Below are positions 38,001 through 49,700 of a stretch of DNA of 64,000 nt, piece by piece. The position numbers were made by a program, and so were the translations under genes. Source of the stretch: Taeniopygia guttata. Its lineage: Eukaryota; Chordata; Aves; Passeriformes; Estrildidae. The notes below the pieces were generated by a model. It worked only from the letters and a program-made list of their open reading frames with translations, ran no database searches and was not told the origin of the DNA. Positions within the stretch are counted from its first letter, which is position 1, and each line of letters begins with the position of its first letter. The DNA lies in assembly GCF_048771995.1 (NCBI RefSeq), contig NC_133024.1, positions 42,198,001-42,262,000 of the forward strand, read 5' to 3'.

Positions 38001-41000
38001 GTTGCAGATCTTAAATATGGAAAAATATATTGGCACTGGAACTATATTGGCTTAGGAAAAGGTTTCCCAAAGAAGTTGTGGGTGTCCCATCCCTGGAAGT
38101 GTGTAAGGCTAGATTGGATGGGCCCTGAGCAACCTGGTCTAGTGGAAGGTGTCCCTGAGATGATTTTTGAGGTCCCTTCCAATATAAGGCATTCTATGAG
38201 ATTATGAAAAATAAATTCCTAGTTAGTGATTTGCAAAATGTTTAATATATTTGTGACCCTTTTCTTATTAGTCCCAGTTGTGTACAATTGATCAGGAAGA
38301 ATAACTGGATAGTGCTTACTGGAATCAATGTTAAAGAAGAATCTTAAATGAGACATAACACATTTGTCTTTGTGCCTACCTCAACTTTGGATACAATTGT
38401 TTTATACAGGAAACACATGATTTATCCTTAACTTTGCTCTGGGATTAAGAATCACCTGACAGGACTGCTGTTGCACAGATAACTTTTTGCATTTTTTCAC
38501 AACAAATATTTGCTTGATTTGTTTATATGCAAATAAATTACTTCGAGAACATGAATTTTAAAGAGTGATTATCTGGGTCAATTTGAAACATATTTAGTAA
38601 TTACTGTGTGCAACTGTAGTTGGCATCTTTCACTCTCGGTAAGGGAAGTTAATCCTGTTGCATTGTCAGGAATAAATAATAATAGAAACTTTCATGTCTA
38701 AGACTAGCTAATCCAACTCAATTCACTCATCAATCAGTTCTGCTGGCTGGGAAGGCGCAGTTTCATCATAAGCAGTCTGCTGTTGTGTGAATTCATAATT
38801 ATTTGAATTCCAGACACATCATTCTGCAGAGTCTTTGAAATGAGATCATTGTAAATCTCTGTGTGCTCTAGCAACACTTTTGTTCTGTGCAGACAAAAAA
38901 ATTTTAGTCCATTATTTGTCTTCTGGTTTATAGAGAGGAATCTTAACAAAACAAACTCTCTACCCTGAAGGAATTCTATAGGATTGTCCTCTTTTTGTTA
39001 ATCATCTATTTCCATTTAAGAGACTAATTTTGTAAGCTGGTGTAGCAATATCTCCAGGGATATTTTTTATAGTTTCAGTATGTTTCATTAATTCCATTGC
39101 TTAAGGTTTTTGCTGGCCACTAGTACAGGCCAGGAAAGATGTTTCTTTCAGTATTTCATTTGGATTTGCATTGCTGTGAAACAGCAAAGATAGATGAAGG
39201 GCATAGCTTATGTTTTATTGTAAGATGCTGAAAAGTCTCTTGTGACCACAGAGGCTATATGAAATAAATGAAATGGAACCTTTTTCATTCACTGTTCATT
39301 GGGCAGGGTCTCTGCAGGGAAGGTCTATCTAAACCATCACTGCCTGTTAAATGCAGCTTTGAAATGAAAAAAACATTATTTTGCTAACAATATGTGAAAT
39401 AGTATCTCTATAGTATGTTTTTAGTTGAACAAACAAGAAGTAATATAATTTGACCTCACAAAAAGAAAATTCTGTGCTTAAAGCTGTTTGCAGATTTCTG
39501 ATTACAGGCGTAAGCCACTGCTGAATGTGCTGTACTGTGTCCTCTGTTCTGATCTGTCTTTGACCTCTTGGGCATCAAAAAAATGAAGGAAGGGTAAAAA
39601 ATGAAGTGATTAAAAAGGGGATATAGTAATTTTTCCATCTAGAAGAACACAAAACATCGCCACCCCAGAACTATAGAAATGGTTTAGCAACACCTGATCA
39701 AGCATTTAATATTCATAGTCTTTCTTATTTCTGAGGAGGTTAAGGAAATGTTCACACTGAGTACAAGTGGTTACCTCCGAGGTAGCATTCTTTATGCTTG
39801 ACTTACTTTCAGTTTGGTATCCTAGTAAAGGAGTGGAAAACCCAGTAAAATACCCCATAGGAAGTACATTCTTGCAGTCATGTGTAAAGTACTGCTTATG
39901 CTGTAGGTTTATTAGTGTTTCTTATATTAAATATTTTCTTAATCTAGACAGAATCTAAATATTTCTTACTAGCACTTAGCAGAAAGGTATGACAGTGTGA
40001 GTTTGATTTTTTTTTTTTTTTAAGTAGGTGAGAGTTCTAAACTTCACTGCTAACGCTGTCAAATAGGCACAGTTTTGGTGCTGAAGAGATTAAAGTAAAG
40101 GCACAGTTCTATTTCCTCACCAGCACCTCTCAGCCGAGGCATACACGTTTGTCAGAAACATTCCCCAACTTTACAGTTGTCCTGGTGCTACACAAGCCTG
40201 GAGCAGCTCCTACCTTGACTGAACTGGGCTGAGTAGATTTGATCTGAACAGCTTGGCTTATATATATATATTATATATATTATATATTATATATATATTA
40301 TATATTATATATATATTTTATATTTATTTATATATATATGCACAGAACTGGTTTGGTATCACAGAAATGGTATCCTGGCAACTGAAGCCTTTGAAAATTC
40401 TGTGTAGTAGATGAACTGTAGAAAAGCCTGATGCACACTGATACCATTGTTCTGAAAGACATTTTCCTTAGATTAAATGGGGTCAAAAATGAGGCAAGCA
40501 ACAACCTGTGAGAGGAAACAGGAGGAAATCATGGTGCTTTCTTTATATTATAATATAGTGCAGTTAGACTATTTCTGAAGGAAGCCAAAATTGGAGATTC
40601 AGTCTTAAGTCCATGGAGAATATCCGAATGACTTCTTATTTGCAGATTAATGGTAATATTGGATCATCTACCTAGGTAAAATTCTTGTTATTCTTGGGTT
40701 CTAGTTTAGAAAGTGCAGAAATTACATGAAAACTTTAGAATAAATAAGCAGAGAAAATTTTATTTCATCCCCTTTTTAAAAGTCAATAGATTTATGACTT
40801 GGCTATAGAATAAGCATTATTCAGAAACAGTAAAAATCTTTGGGATTCTTTTTCTTGAAATTGTTTAGGATAAATTTTTAGTCTTTCTAGAAGAAAACAC
40901 TTTCAAACCAAAGTATTAAATTGGTAAAAAACTGTATTGCTAAATATATAGTTATGTACCTAAAAATGTTGATTTGTATTTACACATAGCAGTGCTCAGA

Positions 41001-44000
41001 TTATGTCAGGAATTCAAAGCTGTGCGCTTACATGCTGTCTGAAACCAAGAGGGAGCGTCAATGGTTTAAGTTTACACTGACATCACTGTTTTTCAGAATA
41101 CCTTCTTGAGGTTCACAGTTCATCTCACTGGAAAGGGATAACTGAGATGGGTTATGCAGTTTGAGGCTTAGAAGGGACTGATAAAGGAATGCTCAGGTCA
41201 CAAGCTTCAATACAAATATCTACAAATGGATAGGTTGGTGGTAACCTATAGTAATCTGTCCTCAGCCCTGTGAACATTTTATTGTGTCTGCATCATGGAG
41301 TTCTTCAGCAAAACTGCTAAAATACTATTGCTTTTCGAATGTCATTATTTTAAAGTATTTTATATGATCTTGTGCTATTGTTCTGAATCATGCTCTAAAC
41401 ACTTATATAGTCTATACTCTGTAAACAGAGTAAAGAAAATGCATTTACATTGCCATTTTTCATCTTTACTAGGAAACCCGCTTGGATGATAATCATCATG
41501 TTGCCGTGGCACTTGGAAAACAGGAGGGATTTGTACAGAAGGATTCTGATGTAAGGAATTGTGAAGCAGTTTCATCTCTTGGTGATCACTTGAATATAAA
41601 CTTATACTGTAGCTAAAAGTGTATAATCTCATATATGGGGCCAAGAAGAAGGCTTATCTTAGGCACAGCATTAACCAGAACCATGCAGTACTACTAAGTG
41701 TTTCCTCTAGTTCTGTAATGCCTATTGCACAAGAAGTCTGTGAAGGAGAAATAGATTCAGAGGACAGCAACAGATAATGTCAAGTCTGTAGTGTATGTAT
41801 TCTATGTGTTCATTCTAGAGAAGATTACATGATTTTTGTCATGGCCCACTAGTACTCATGTGGGAAAGATTGTTTTCACAGAGGGAAATGGAAACAGTGA
41901 ACCGGTCTGGACTGTTAAACTTGTGTGACACCTCACCAAGTTGATTTTAGTGGGCAACTGTCAGTGCTTGTATCCCAAAGCAGATCCATCGCTCAAACAC
42001 CATCACGACAAGATAACCCTTGAGACAAGCAGGAACAACCAACAGATGGGAAGAACAGCAGTGTTATTCTTCATTCCATGTGGTGTGTCTAAAAGAGAAA
42101 AGCAACTTAAAAGCTTTTCATGATTTTCTGTGTAATTTAAAAAAGACCTCATTCATTAAAATAGCAATAAAAGTCAAATTTAAGGGACAGGCAGATTGGC
42201 AAGTTGTAGCCAAAACAGCCAGACAGTCAGCAAATGAGAGTGTGACAAGTTGCCAGATTTTTCTCTGGTGTTCTAGTTGCTCACAAGAAAATTGGTTAGC
42301 TCTTTTCTGTTATTTAGATACAATTATTCTACCAGGAACTAGAAAAAAAAAAGAAAATCAGTATAGGAATGGATAAAAGCATGAAAGTGGTAATGCACAC
42401 TATCTCTCATGGTAACAAAGTCTGTGTTCATGGATAACAAAGGGAGGCAGACCTTTTAACTAGTCTTGGGTAGATTGAGAAAAAGAGGTATTAAACTTCC
42501 TCTACTGTGATAAATCAGTAGACAAATATTTTTAATAAATTATGTGCATTTTTTTGGCAGGACATACTTAAGTTAATTACCCAGGTATTCTGCAGGAATC
42601 CAGGATTTTTAAGTATTGACCTTCACCATCATGGTTGCTTACCTTAAACATATCAGAGAAAAAATAGTCATGATATCAAAGGTTATGATGAAAAGTCTTT
42701 GAATCAAGAGTCTCAAAGGCTTACTTGTTCACTGATTAAATTTATGATGACCTAAATTTCATTATCTCTCTTCAATGAAGAAAGGTCATTTTAAGCAGAA
42801 CAAGAGAGCATTCTGTGACTCCCCAGTAAGGAAATTAAGTAAAAATTTATGTACTGTTGCATTGTGCCTTTTTAGGTCTCCTTCTAACAGGAACATGGAG
42901 GAAATTAACGTTACATTCTCGCTTTTTAAAAGAAATATAAAAATTATTCTATTTATTGCTAGATGTGTCAAAAGAAAGTTGTTCATTCTAGCTTAACATG
43001 TGTGTAAATGTTACCCAGTTGTTTTAGGATGTCAGTGTTTATGTCTGTTCCCTCTCTGTAATCACATGACTAATTCATTATGGCCTGCTTGCAGAACATC
43101 TATTTGCAGCTTTCTTCACAAAATTATAGCATGTACCTACAATTTCCAGGAAAGACCAATTGTTATGTCAATGTACTGCAATTAAAAATCTCTAGTGTCA
43201 AGAGTCTTACCAAAATGCTAGTGACAGCTATATGCTTGAGGAAACAAAACATTAATCTATGCTCTTAACCTAGATCTAGACATTATTCTGACGCTAGTCT
43301 CAATAAAAGATGGCTGAGTTTAAAATTCTTTATAAATCCTGTGTAGGGTATAAGGTGTCTTCTGTCGATTGCTTGCTGTACTTCACAAGAGTTTTGATGC
43401 ATTCAGTCAGGACACACTTCCTTCAGACAAGCATGTGCTGAAGTTAAAACTACATCTGTTAACAACTACTTAGCTCAGAGGCGTGGTTCATATTTGGTAT
43501 GCATCTGTAATGTCACTTGCGTGGCTTTAGGCACCATTCCTGCAGCTTTACCTCATCTCCAAAATGTCAGATGAGCAGAGAGGTCTCAACACCATGTCAC
43601 TTGTGTAAGGACATAAAGTGAGAGGCAGCTCAATCTTTTTGCTTGCAGTCTGCATTGACAGCTAAGAGTTCTTCTGTGTTGTTATAACAGCACAAAACAT
43701 TATGTCGTCTCTACATTTATTCTTAATAGTAGCCTACTGCTCAAGTAGTGAAGTGGAGAGTTTTTGATTTTTGCCTATTTATTGACCTACCTTCACTGGT
43801 GTGACAGATAGAGATAACAAAATCCTCAAAACTGACATTGGACTGAGTCACCTCCAGCACTTGGATGTAAGCAAGGAAGGGTCTACAAGGCCCAATTATG
43901 AACAAATTCTCCAAATCTTCTGAAACTCAACTTGCTGGAGTGCCTCTGAAGTACACCAGTGCACTTAGGATGAGGCATAAACATGATGAGTCACAGATCT

Positions 44001-46333
44001 GTCTGTGGCTGCAGGGTTCCGAGATCATGAGATAGTGCAGTTCAGGATCCTAGGGCAGTGAGGACTCACAACCCTTAACATGAAGAGAGCAAACTTTCTC
44101 CTCCTCAAAGGACAAAGAGGGGTCCTGTGGGATAAAGCCTCAGAAGAAAGCTGAGCCCAAGAAAGCTGCTTAACATTCAAGGATCATCTCGGGAAGAGAG
44201 TTCCATCTCACTGTGTATGAAGTCAGGTAAAAAAGCCAGGAGGTCTGCATGGATGAAGGGGGCTAGGGAGCTCCTAGCCAAACTTGGGCATAGAAAGGGA
44301 AGCATACAGAGGGTGAGAGCAACAATGCATAACATGAGAAGAAAACAGAAATACTAGCTGAGCTTCCAGGGATGAAGTTTAAACAGCTAAAGCCCAAATA
44401 CAATTTAATCTGACCAGGGATATTCAAAGCAACAAGAAGCACTTCTGTAAGTGCAAAGAAGCCAGAGGAAATGGTTTTACTCAAAAAGACCAATGTTGAA
44501 AGAGGCTGAGGTGCTGAATGCCACCTTTGCATCAGTATTGATTAGCAAGGCTGGATGTCAGGAATCCCAGGTTGCAGGGATGAAAGAGGAAGGAGCAAGG
44601 AAGATGTGCCCTTGGAGAAAGAGGAGGTCAGGGAATGCTTGAGCAAACTGGATGGGTGTAAGTCAGTAATATTTATGGGAGACAGCTGGCATTGCAAGGC
44701 CCCTCTCAATAGTCTTTGTTTGATCATGGGGACTGGGAGAAGTGCCTGAAGACTGGAAGAAAACGTGGAAGAAGGAGGACCCAGGTAATTACAGATCTGA
44801 CAGGTTCACCATGATTGCTGGAGAGGTGGCAGAACAGCTAATTCTGAACACCATTTCCAGGCATAGCAAGGACAAAGAAATCATCAGGACTTGTCAGCAT
44901 AGCTTTGCCAAGAGAAAGTCATGCTTGATGAACTTGGTAAATTTCTGCCATGAAATGACTGGCCTGGTAGATGAGGTTAGAGCAGGGGGTAATTGTCTAC
45001 CTATATTTCAGTACCTTCTGTCTCTGGCACTGTCTCTCCTAAGATCCTCCTAGAAAAATACTGAGAGCTGTGTATGCAGACAGGGAGGTGTATTGGAAAC
45101 CGGCTTAATGTTTCGGCCCAGGGTAAGGTGATAGAGGTACAAAGTCTGGTTGGAGGGCAGCTACCAGTGATCAGTACTGCGTCCAGTTCCATGTAACATC
45201 TTCATTAATGAGCTGGATGATGGTGCAGTGCACGCTCAGCAGGTTTGCTGGTGACACCAAACTGGGAGGAGTGGCTGATACACCAGAGGACTGTGGTGTC
45301 ACACAGAGAGACCCTGACAGGCTCATCAAAAATGAGTCAGTTTGTCTAATGTATTGAGTAACACCACTGCAGAGGAGCCATACTGAATTTTATGAAATAT
45401 TAAACAATAAGAATAGGTTGCTCCAGCAAATGCACATTTAGAAGACTCAGCTATATTTATGTTTGATTCACGCAAGCTGTACTGTCTGCCCTGCTGTCTG
45501 CAGACAATTACATTTGGAGATGGCATACAGCAGGCTGCACAGTAGTGTGCTCAAAAAAAAAAGCCAACCCAAATATTTTTCTTCTTTGAAATGTGATTTT
45601 GTTTTTTTTCTTGGAGTGATGAAAGCAACTGGAGACTGTGACACCATCATCTCTAATATCTCAGTCCACATTTAATTGGTTTTAATATGGATAATTGCAG
45701 GTTGATTGTGTCCACTTTCATTTTTAAGAAGCACTTGAGTCTGAGACAAGCACGCAAAACATCAGTGACTACTGGTATTAAAATGAATACAAATAGGCAC
45801 ACCTAGTGGAATAAATCTTTGCACAGTTGTTTCAAGTAATATCTCCTGAAGAATGAAGTACAATTTGTTTGATGGTGGTCTTTCTCTTCTTTACTGGACT
45901 TAAACAGTCATTCTGTCATACTTGCAGCATTTTATAGCCCTTGTTCCCTCAGTTTTGTGAACTGTGTTTCAACAAAAAGCTTGATTTTTTCTGTGTGGCC
46001 TATTACATGCTTCTAATAGTTACTGCATAGCCTAAATGAGGGGAAGTGACATTAGTCTCAAATATAGACTGTCTTCTTCAATAAGCAACGTGTAGTTTAA
46101 ATGTGACAGAGAATTTTACAGGTAGAAAATTGATATTTTTTGATTCATGTTATGCTAATATGTATTTTCTTTAGGTCCGTTCCGTGGAGCCTAACCAACC
46201 ACAATTTACATTATTGACTTTTGAAGATTTAGTTGCATCTGGTATTCCTGTCACACCTGAGGATTCTGCATATTGGGACAATTTCTGTTCAAAGCAGGAG
46301 GGTCCAGTGAAACAGAGTTCGCATTCAAGATAA
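19955..46333 (+). CDS. AASDHPPT: AASDHPPT, L-aminoadipate-semialdehyde dehydrogenase-phosphopantetheinyl transferase (six coding exons)
   Basis: The coding sequence joins 19955-20098, 20888-21113, 33958-34079, 34780-34941, 41473-41550 and 46175-46333 (891 nt, 296 aa, stop TAA). All junctions are GT-AG and the phases agree. It is the cytosolic Sfp-type 4'-phosphopantetheinyl transferase that moves the phosphopantetheine arm of CoA onto a serine of carrier domains (fatty acid synthase ACP, mitochondrial ACP, AASDH, ALDH1L1). Visible motifs: P1-like NFNVSHQGDYAV (residues 93-104), Mg-binding VGID (D116, equal to human D129) and WALKESFLKAIG (E168 and K172, equal to human E181 and K185). The start context is strong (GCCATGG). 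It lacks the 13-residue N-terminal extension annotated in human; reading upstream in frame meets TGA at 19859-19861 with no ATG between. Catalytic residues are complete, so the enzyme should be active. Confidence 0.96.
20099..20887 (+). other. AASDHPPT: AASDHPPT intron 1
   Basis: A phase 0 intron of 789 bp, with a pyrimidine-rich acceptor ending TTTCATAG. Nothing else was recognised in it. Confidence 0.9.
20888..21113 (+). CDS. AASDHPPT: AASDHPPT exon 2 (residues 49-123 and first base of 124)
   Basis: It carries the P1-type motif and the VGIDIM metal-binding motif. It ends phase 1 at the donor CCAG|GTAATT. Confidence 0.95.
22090..22420 (-). mobile_element. Avian endogenous retrovirus LTR fragment
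   Basis: On the minus strand it runs from GGTATTACC-like and GGCAGCC sequence through TGCTGTGTTTTAGGTC and GTTGATACCACAC to GAGGAGACACAGCTGGGACA and GATATTCCTGTC. The order and wording resemble the same LTR family as at 1-120 and 37.7 kb, well diverged. No coding region is attached. This is recognition by eye; limits are approximate to tens of bases. Confidence 0.5.
23804..23836 (+). repeat. 17-bp tandem direct repeat, 2 copies
   Basis: CTGTAAATTTGTTTGT occurs twice with a 17-base period. The copies are identical, so the duplication is probably recent replication slippage. Confidence 0.9.
28713..28783 (+). other. Candidate cassette or poison exon in AASDHPPT intron 2
   Basis: A 13-T tract and TTTTATTTTCAG form a strong acceptor just before 28713, and GAG|GTATGC is an acceptable donor after 28783. 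The 71 nt are open in the phase set by AASDHPPT exon 2. Joining them to exon 3 shifts the frame and meets a stop after ten codons. This is consistent with an unproductive alternative exon, but a chance pairing of splice sites in a 12.8-kb intron is quite possible. Confidence 0.25.
30064..30079. repeat. 16-bp perfect palindrome
   Basis: GGTACAAATTTGTACC is exactly self-complementary. It may be chance; no repeat family was recognised around it. Confidence 0.9.
31200..31565 (+). mobile_element. CR1 LINE, 3' end fragment
   Basis: The segment follows the avian CR1 3' order: GGAGCTGGGTTTGTTGAACC early, then a region with TTCCCCAGAGAAGGGTTGAA, and the end AGGTCTTTTTCAACCTACAT before a GGTTCTGTAAAT tail. 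It is strongly mutated, with several small indels, so it is an old copy. Confidence 0.7.
32310..32423 (+). repeat. 114-nt G/T-only tract
   Basis: One hundred and fourteen consecutive plus-strand bases contain no A or C. It is made of T runs of 2-8 broken by G runs of up to 6 and a short GTTT repeat section. On the minus strand this is a pure A/C tract. Several GGG runs could in principle fold as a quadruplex. The open frames across it are low-complexity artefacts. Confidence 0.95.
33958..34079 (+). CDS. AASDHPPT: AASDHPPT exon 3 (residues 124-164)
   Basis: It encodes SIPNFFHIMKRQFTETEW and ends LDMFYRHW, just before the KES motif. The acceptor is GATTTATAG|GTAG; the donor is TGG|GTAATA. Confidence 0.95.
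34080..34779 (+). other. AASDHPPT: AASDHPPT intron 3 (700 bp)
   Basis: A phase 0 intron. A CR1 fragment on the minus strand occupies about 34188-34410. Confidence 0.9.
34188..34410 (-). mobile_element. CR1 LINE 3'-end fragment
   Basis: The plus strand reads GGTTTAGGTTGAAAAGGACA, then CTAAGCACCATCTCTATCC, CACTGCCCTGGGCAGCTTGT and TTATCCAATCTAAACC, in the order of the reverse complement of a CR1 3' region. The copy is clearly diverged. It lies only about 370 bp upstream of AASDHPPT exon 4. Confidence 0.8.
34780..34941 (+). CDS. AASDHPPT: AASDHPPT exon 4 (residues 165-218)
   Basis: It begins with ALKESFLKAIGVGIGF, which holds the catalytic glutamate E168 and lysine K172. The acceptor TTTTATGTCTTTTAG is strong and the donor is GAG|GTAAAG. 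Confidence 0.96.
37738..37875 (+). mobile_element. Avian endogenous retrovirus LTR fragment with internal deletion
   Basis: It starts TTGTCCTAGTTTCATCTCTG and continues AGTTAATTTTCTTCTTAGTA and GCCATAGTGCT, matching the well-known opening of an avian ERV LTR. After AGTGCT it jumps to AACACATGG and GTCAAGGACT, so a middle portion is missing. No coding sequence is attached. Confidence 0.6.
38056..38207 (+). mobile_element. CR1 LINE 3' terminus
   Basis: It contains AGAAGTTGTGGGTGTCCCAT, GGCTAGATTGGATGGGCCCT, CAACCTGGTCTAGTGGAAGG and AGGTCCCTTCCAAT, and ends ATTCTATGAGATTATGA. This is the standard CR1 end and one of the best-preserved repeats in the window. Confidence 0.9.
40258..40339. repeat. 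(TA)n-type microsatellite, about 82 bp
   Basis: The tract alternates TATATA with TATT interruptions and ends at GCAC. It is likely length-variable and can form cruciform structures. Confidence 0.95.
41473..41550 (+). CDS. AASDHPPT: AASDHPPT exon 5 (residues 219-244)
   Basis: It encodes ETRLDDNHHVAVAL and the linker to QKDSD. The HHVAVAL strand is conserved in the family. The donor GAT|GTAAGG is good; the acceptor ends TTTACTAG. Confidence 0.93.
41551..46174 (+). other. AASDHPPT: AASDHPPT intron 5 (4.6 kb)
   Basis: A phase 0 intron. A long degenerate CR1 fills about 43830-45330. Elsewhere only AT-rich sequence is seen. Confidence 0.9.
43830..45330 (+). mobile_element. CR1 LINE fragment with degenerate ORF2 (endonuclease/reverse transcriptase)
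   Basis: The region reads as a broken CR1 ORF2. The part near 44.1-44.4 kb corresponds to the stretch between the endonuclease and reverse transcriptase. 44745-44995 keeps a recognisable run (EDPGNYRSDRFTM, SRHSKDKEIIRTCQHSF). 45190-45300 retains the segment before and around the LGGVADTPE-type motif. Frames are interrupted by stops and indels, and the part spanning roughly 44.99-45.19 kb is poorly conserved. It is 5'-truncated and lacks the CR1 3' tail. It is inactive. Confidence 0.85.
46175..46333 (+). CDS. AASDHPPT: AASDHPPT exon 6 (residues 245-296, stop)
   Basis: It encodes the C-terminus with FTLLTFEDLVASGIPVTPED and a family-typical YWDNFC block, then TAA at 46331-46333. The acceptor is TGTATTTTCTTTAG. 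Confidence 0.95.
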   Translation, partial: VRSVEPNQPQFTLLTFEDLVASGIPVTPEDSAYWDNFCSKQEGPVKQSSHSR

Positions 46334-46780
46334 GATTGTGTATAAGAAAAAGAAATTTGTCAGACTTCTTATGCTGTTATCCCGTTTAATTTGAAGTTGG
46401 GACTAAGTGCATATATGTAAATTAAATGTATATTTCTCTATTTAAGCTGACAACCTGATTTTAATGACACTTCATTGGAATTGTAAGGATGTAAGGAAGA
46501 CATTTCCTTACATGAAGAAATTCTGAATGAGAAGCCTAAACCAACATGCCTTTTTGCATCTCCTTGCCTGTGGTTCTTACACCTCAGTAATTCTGCAGGC
46601 TAGGAACAGAAAGCAGTTGTATAATAATGTTGTTTATTAGTGCACAAGTGTTTAGTGTATAAAAATGTGTTTCCATACTCATTTCTGCTGAAACTTAAAT
46701 TATGATACTGCTTTTTCTCTTACAAAAATTATTCATTTATCCTCAGATGGACAAATAAATAAATGCCACAGATTCTTATG
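46334..46780 (+). other. AASDHPPT: AASDHPPT 3' UTR (short form)
   Basis: Untranslated sequence from the stop to the first overlapping pair of AATAAA hexamers. Longer forms are possible: AATAAA also occurs near 48537 and 49649. Confidence 0.65.
46754..46763 (+). terminator. AASDHPPT: AASDHPPT polyadenylation signal (two overlapping AATAAA)
   Basis: AATAAATAAA gives two overlapping canonical signals. About 30 bp downstream is a GT-rich stretch (TTGGTGTTTGTGT), as expected of a downstream element, so cleavage near 46775-46785 is likely. Confidence 0.7.
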
Positions 46781-49700
46781 GTGTACAATACTTGGTGTTT
46801 GTGTAATGCCAGGCTGAAAAGGTCTGTAGTAGTCTTGGAGCTACATGTGTGCAAAAATAGTTTGAGACAGGGAATTAACTTACAAGTATTTCATGGTCTT
46901 TTCACTTCTTATCTTTGTTAATTAAAGCTTCCTGTATGCAACTTAGTATTTGTCTTTTAACAGTTCTTTTTTTTTAATCTTCAGCAATAGATGCAAGCCA
47001 AGCAGCATTTCAATTTTCTTGTACTTGCATTTGCATCAGTCATGGGGGGCAACCCAAAGAAAAAAAGAAAGCTATTTACTTTTTTCCAGATAGTCTTGTA
47101 ACATCTGATGACAGAACAGATCTCCAGGAACCTTCAGTAAAATGCAGATCTTGAATACACTTCTAGAATATTTTGTCTTCTTTTTCAAAATACATCCTGT
47201 TTTGTGCCATTACCTCTCACTCTTCTTTCTAGAAATCATAGATATAATGTGGTCCATCTAAATTTATGAAAACACACTGAACAGAATGACCTTTGCAGAA
47301 AAATAATTACCTTCTGTCCTACATTTTCATTGAATTTGGGGCTGTGTACAGCTATGCTGCGCCTTGTATTGAACTGAACTCCATTGAATAATTCTGAATT
47401 CAAACACGCTGCTAAAGTCTCCCACTTCTAATGCTGATGAATATTTTTTTACATTTCTATGACTCTCTCATCCTGCATGCTAATCATAGTTTTTAATGTT
47501 TTGCTTTTTTATCCCCTCCAAAATGGCAAATCATTGTAGAAATGACTCTTCCCTCCAGTCTCCACAGGGGCTAAATTAGATGTTCAGTAACTTCAAATCT
47601 GAAGTTTAAAAAAAAATACAGAATATTTTATATACAAATTCTAAGTCATGCATTCCAGATTGTTTGTCTTTTAGAAAAATGAAATTCAACTTGCAATGAA
47701 TGATTTGCAATCCACAGAGGTCCAGTATATGCCAGTCAGTCACTGGACCCATCAATTGCAGCTTTGCCAGACAGTTTGAATTTGCAAACTTTTTTGTTAG
47801 GACAATCAATCAAACTGCAAATATGGGATGAGCTGAATAGTAGAATTTCCAATCTAGATTTCTGGGGATAAGAGAATTATTTTCATAATACAGATTAGTT
47901 GTTTTTGCATGAAAGCAGTGTCTCAAACCAGAAATTTTCTTTCATTGGAAAGAGTTTTAAAAGTATTAAAGAAATTATTTATAATACTGTGCTTGCATGT
48001 AAGTAGAGGACAAGCTAATTTTGTTAAATTAGAAAATTGTGCTTGGTTTTCTTGCAAGGAATATGATAGTTTTCAATGCTGTATCTAATTAGAAAGAGTT
48101 TGTTTTGGTTAGTTCTCCATGAAGTAAAATCTTAGTTTAGAGTGGTTTATAAAGAATTTTCTAGAAGGCTGCAGTTTCTTATGGTGTGATTTTTTTTCTC
48201 TTTTAATTTACACTGAACTATTTGAAAAATAAGGTTAATCTCATTTTTAATTTTAATAGCAGTAAGGTTAGGTGATGGTAATGCCTTTTGAAGAGCCACT
48301 TGAGTCAGGTTTTTTCATGTCAGTGCAAATGGACACAATTGTTATACTTGCTTTTACCTCAGTGGGAAAGAGCAGCTGGATCATTATGGAATTTTTGGCT
48401 AAAAGCATGCCACTAAAATGCCAGCAGGACATTCTGAGTCCTTATGAATGTGAATGATCCTTCTTAAAGTCAGAAGTTTTTCTGACTCTCTGTGCTGTGG
48501 AGGCACATACTGAAATAAGTGTTGTTAGTGTGTACAAATAAATTAATGTAATTTCACAGTTCTAAGATAAATTTGTTTTTTAATTGACCATCACTCTGGG
48601 TAGGCTTTTCCCCTATGGAACAGCACTGACCCATCCTCCCATTTTTCAAATTCTCAGATTTTGGTCTTAGATTAGATCTGCTGTCCTAGGTGGCATATCA
48701 ACACAGTGTTTTTGAGAAGTATTTATTAATAGTTTCTGACCAAAAAATAAATTTTGAAAGTTTTGGTTTTAATGAAAAGTTTCAATGAAAGGATTGTTAA
48801 AAGTGAATAGATGTGTTTTAGTTTGGACTTGTTCAAAACTTTTTGTATCTTACATCAAAATTGGTCAAGTGGATTAGGAACTTCAGGGGGTAAAACTGGG
48901 TTCAAGGCAGTTAGCACCTGTGTGACAAGAGACGGGTGCAGGGGCCATTTGATGTGAAAATCTGTAACTGAAAAGTGGATCATGTGAGTTCCCTCAGCCT
49001 CTTACAGAGTCTGTAAACTTACACAGGATGTAGATTATTGCTATGTTACGGGATCAAGTCCACTGATGTTAATCAAGTCTGCTCATCTTAGAAAAGAAAT
49101 CAGAGATGCATCAACAGAGGTAGTGTATATATATTGTTGTTATATGTGTGATCTGGAAAACATCCAGGCAACAGCTCAACTTTAAACAAACATCTTTACC
49201 CAAGACACTGCAATAAGGAGATGATTTGCAAAAAAGTTGAAAAGATGGTTATGCAAGTCAGCATAGAGTGCCCTTTATGGGAGTTTTACAGGATTATAGT
49301 GCTGCATTCTACAAAGAAGATAAGTGGTTCTTGGCAGAATTGATAGAACCATGTATAAAACATCAATTGAGACTGTCATCCTTAACTGCTGCCTAATTCT
49401 GCAGGTGTGCTTCATTATCCTCCAGATTCAGTTCATTTTGATTACTTTGCTCTTTGTAGAAAATGTAAGCGTGAAAATAAATTCTGAATTTTCAAGAGAG
49501 ACAGCATTTGAAATAAGGTTTTTTTTTTTCAAAAAGTAATTTTTTGTAACGTTATTTTCTTGCTCTGCATAAACATGCAGATTTTTATGGCCAGACACTG
49601 TATATGAATCCTGTTTCTTCTAAGATTGGGTATAATTTCTTTACTGCAATAAAATGTGGACTATTTTGTGTGTGTGGTTATTATTTTATCTTGCTATTAT

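Larger units (their letters stand above)
34942..41472 (+). other. AASDHPPT: AASDHPPT intron 4 (6.5 kb)
   Basis: A phase 0 intron, AT-rich. It contains an LTR fragment (37738-37875), a CR1 end (38056-38207), and an AT microsatellite (40258-40339). No other feature was recognised. Confidence 0.9.

Noticed and set aside
44742-45053. 103-codon open frame in AASDHPPT intron 5 considered as a gene
   Set aside because: It matches CR1 reverse transcriptase and is an interrupted retrotransposon remnant, not a host gene.
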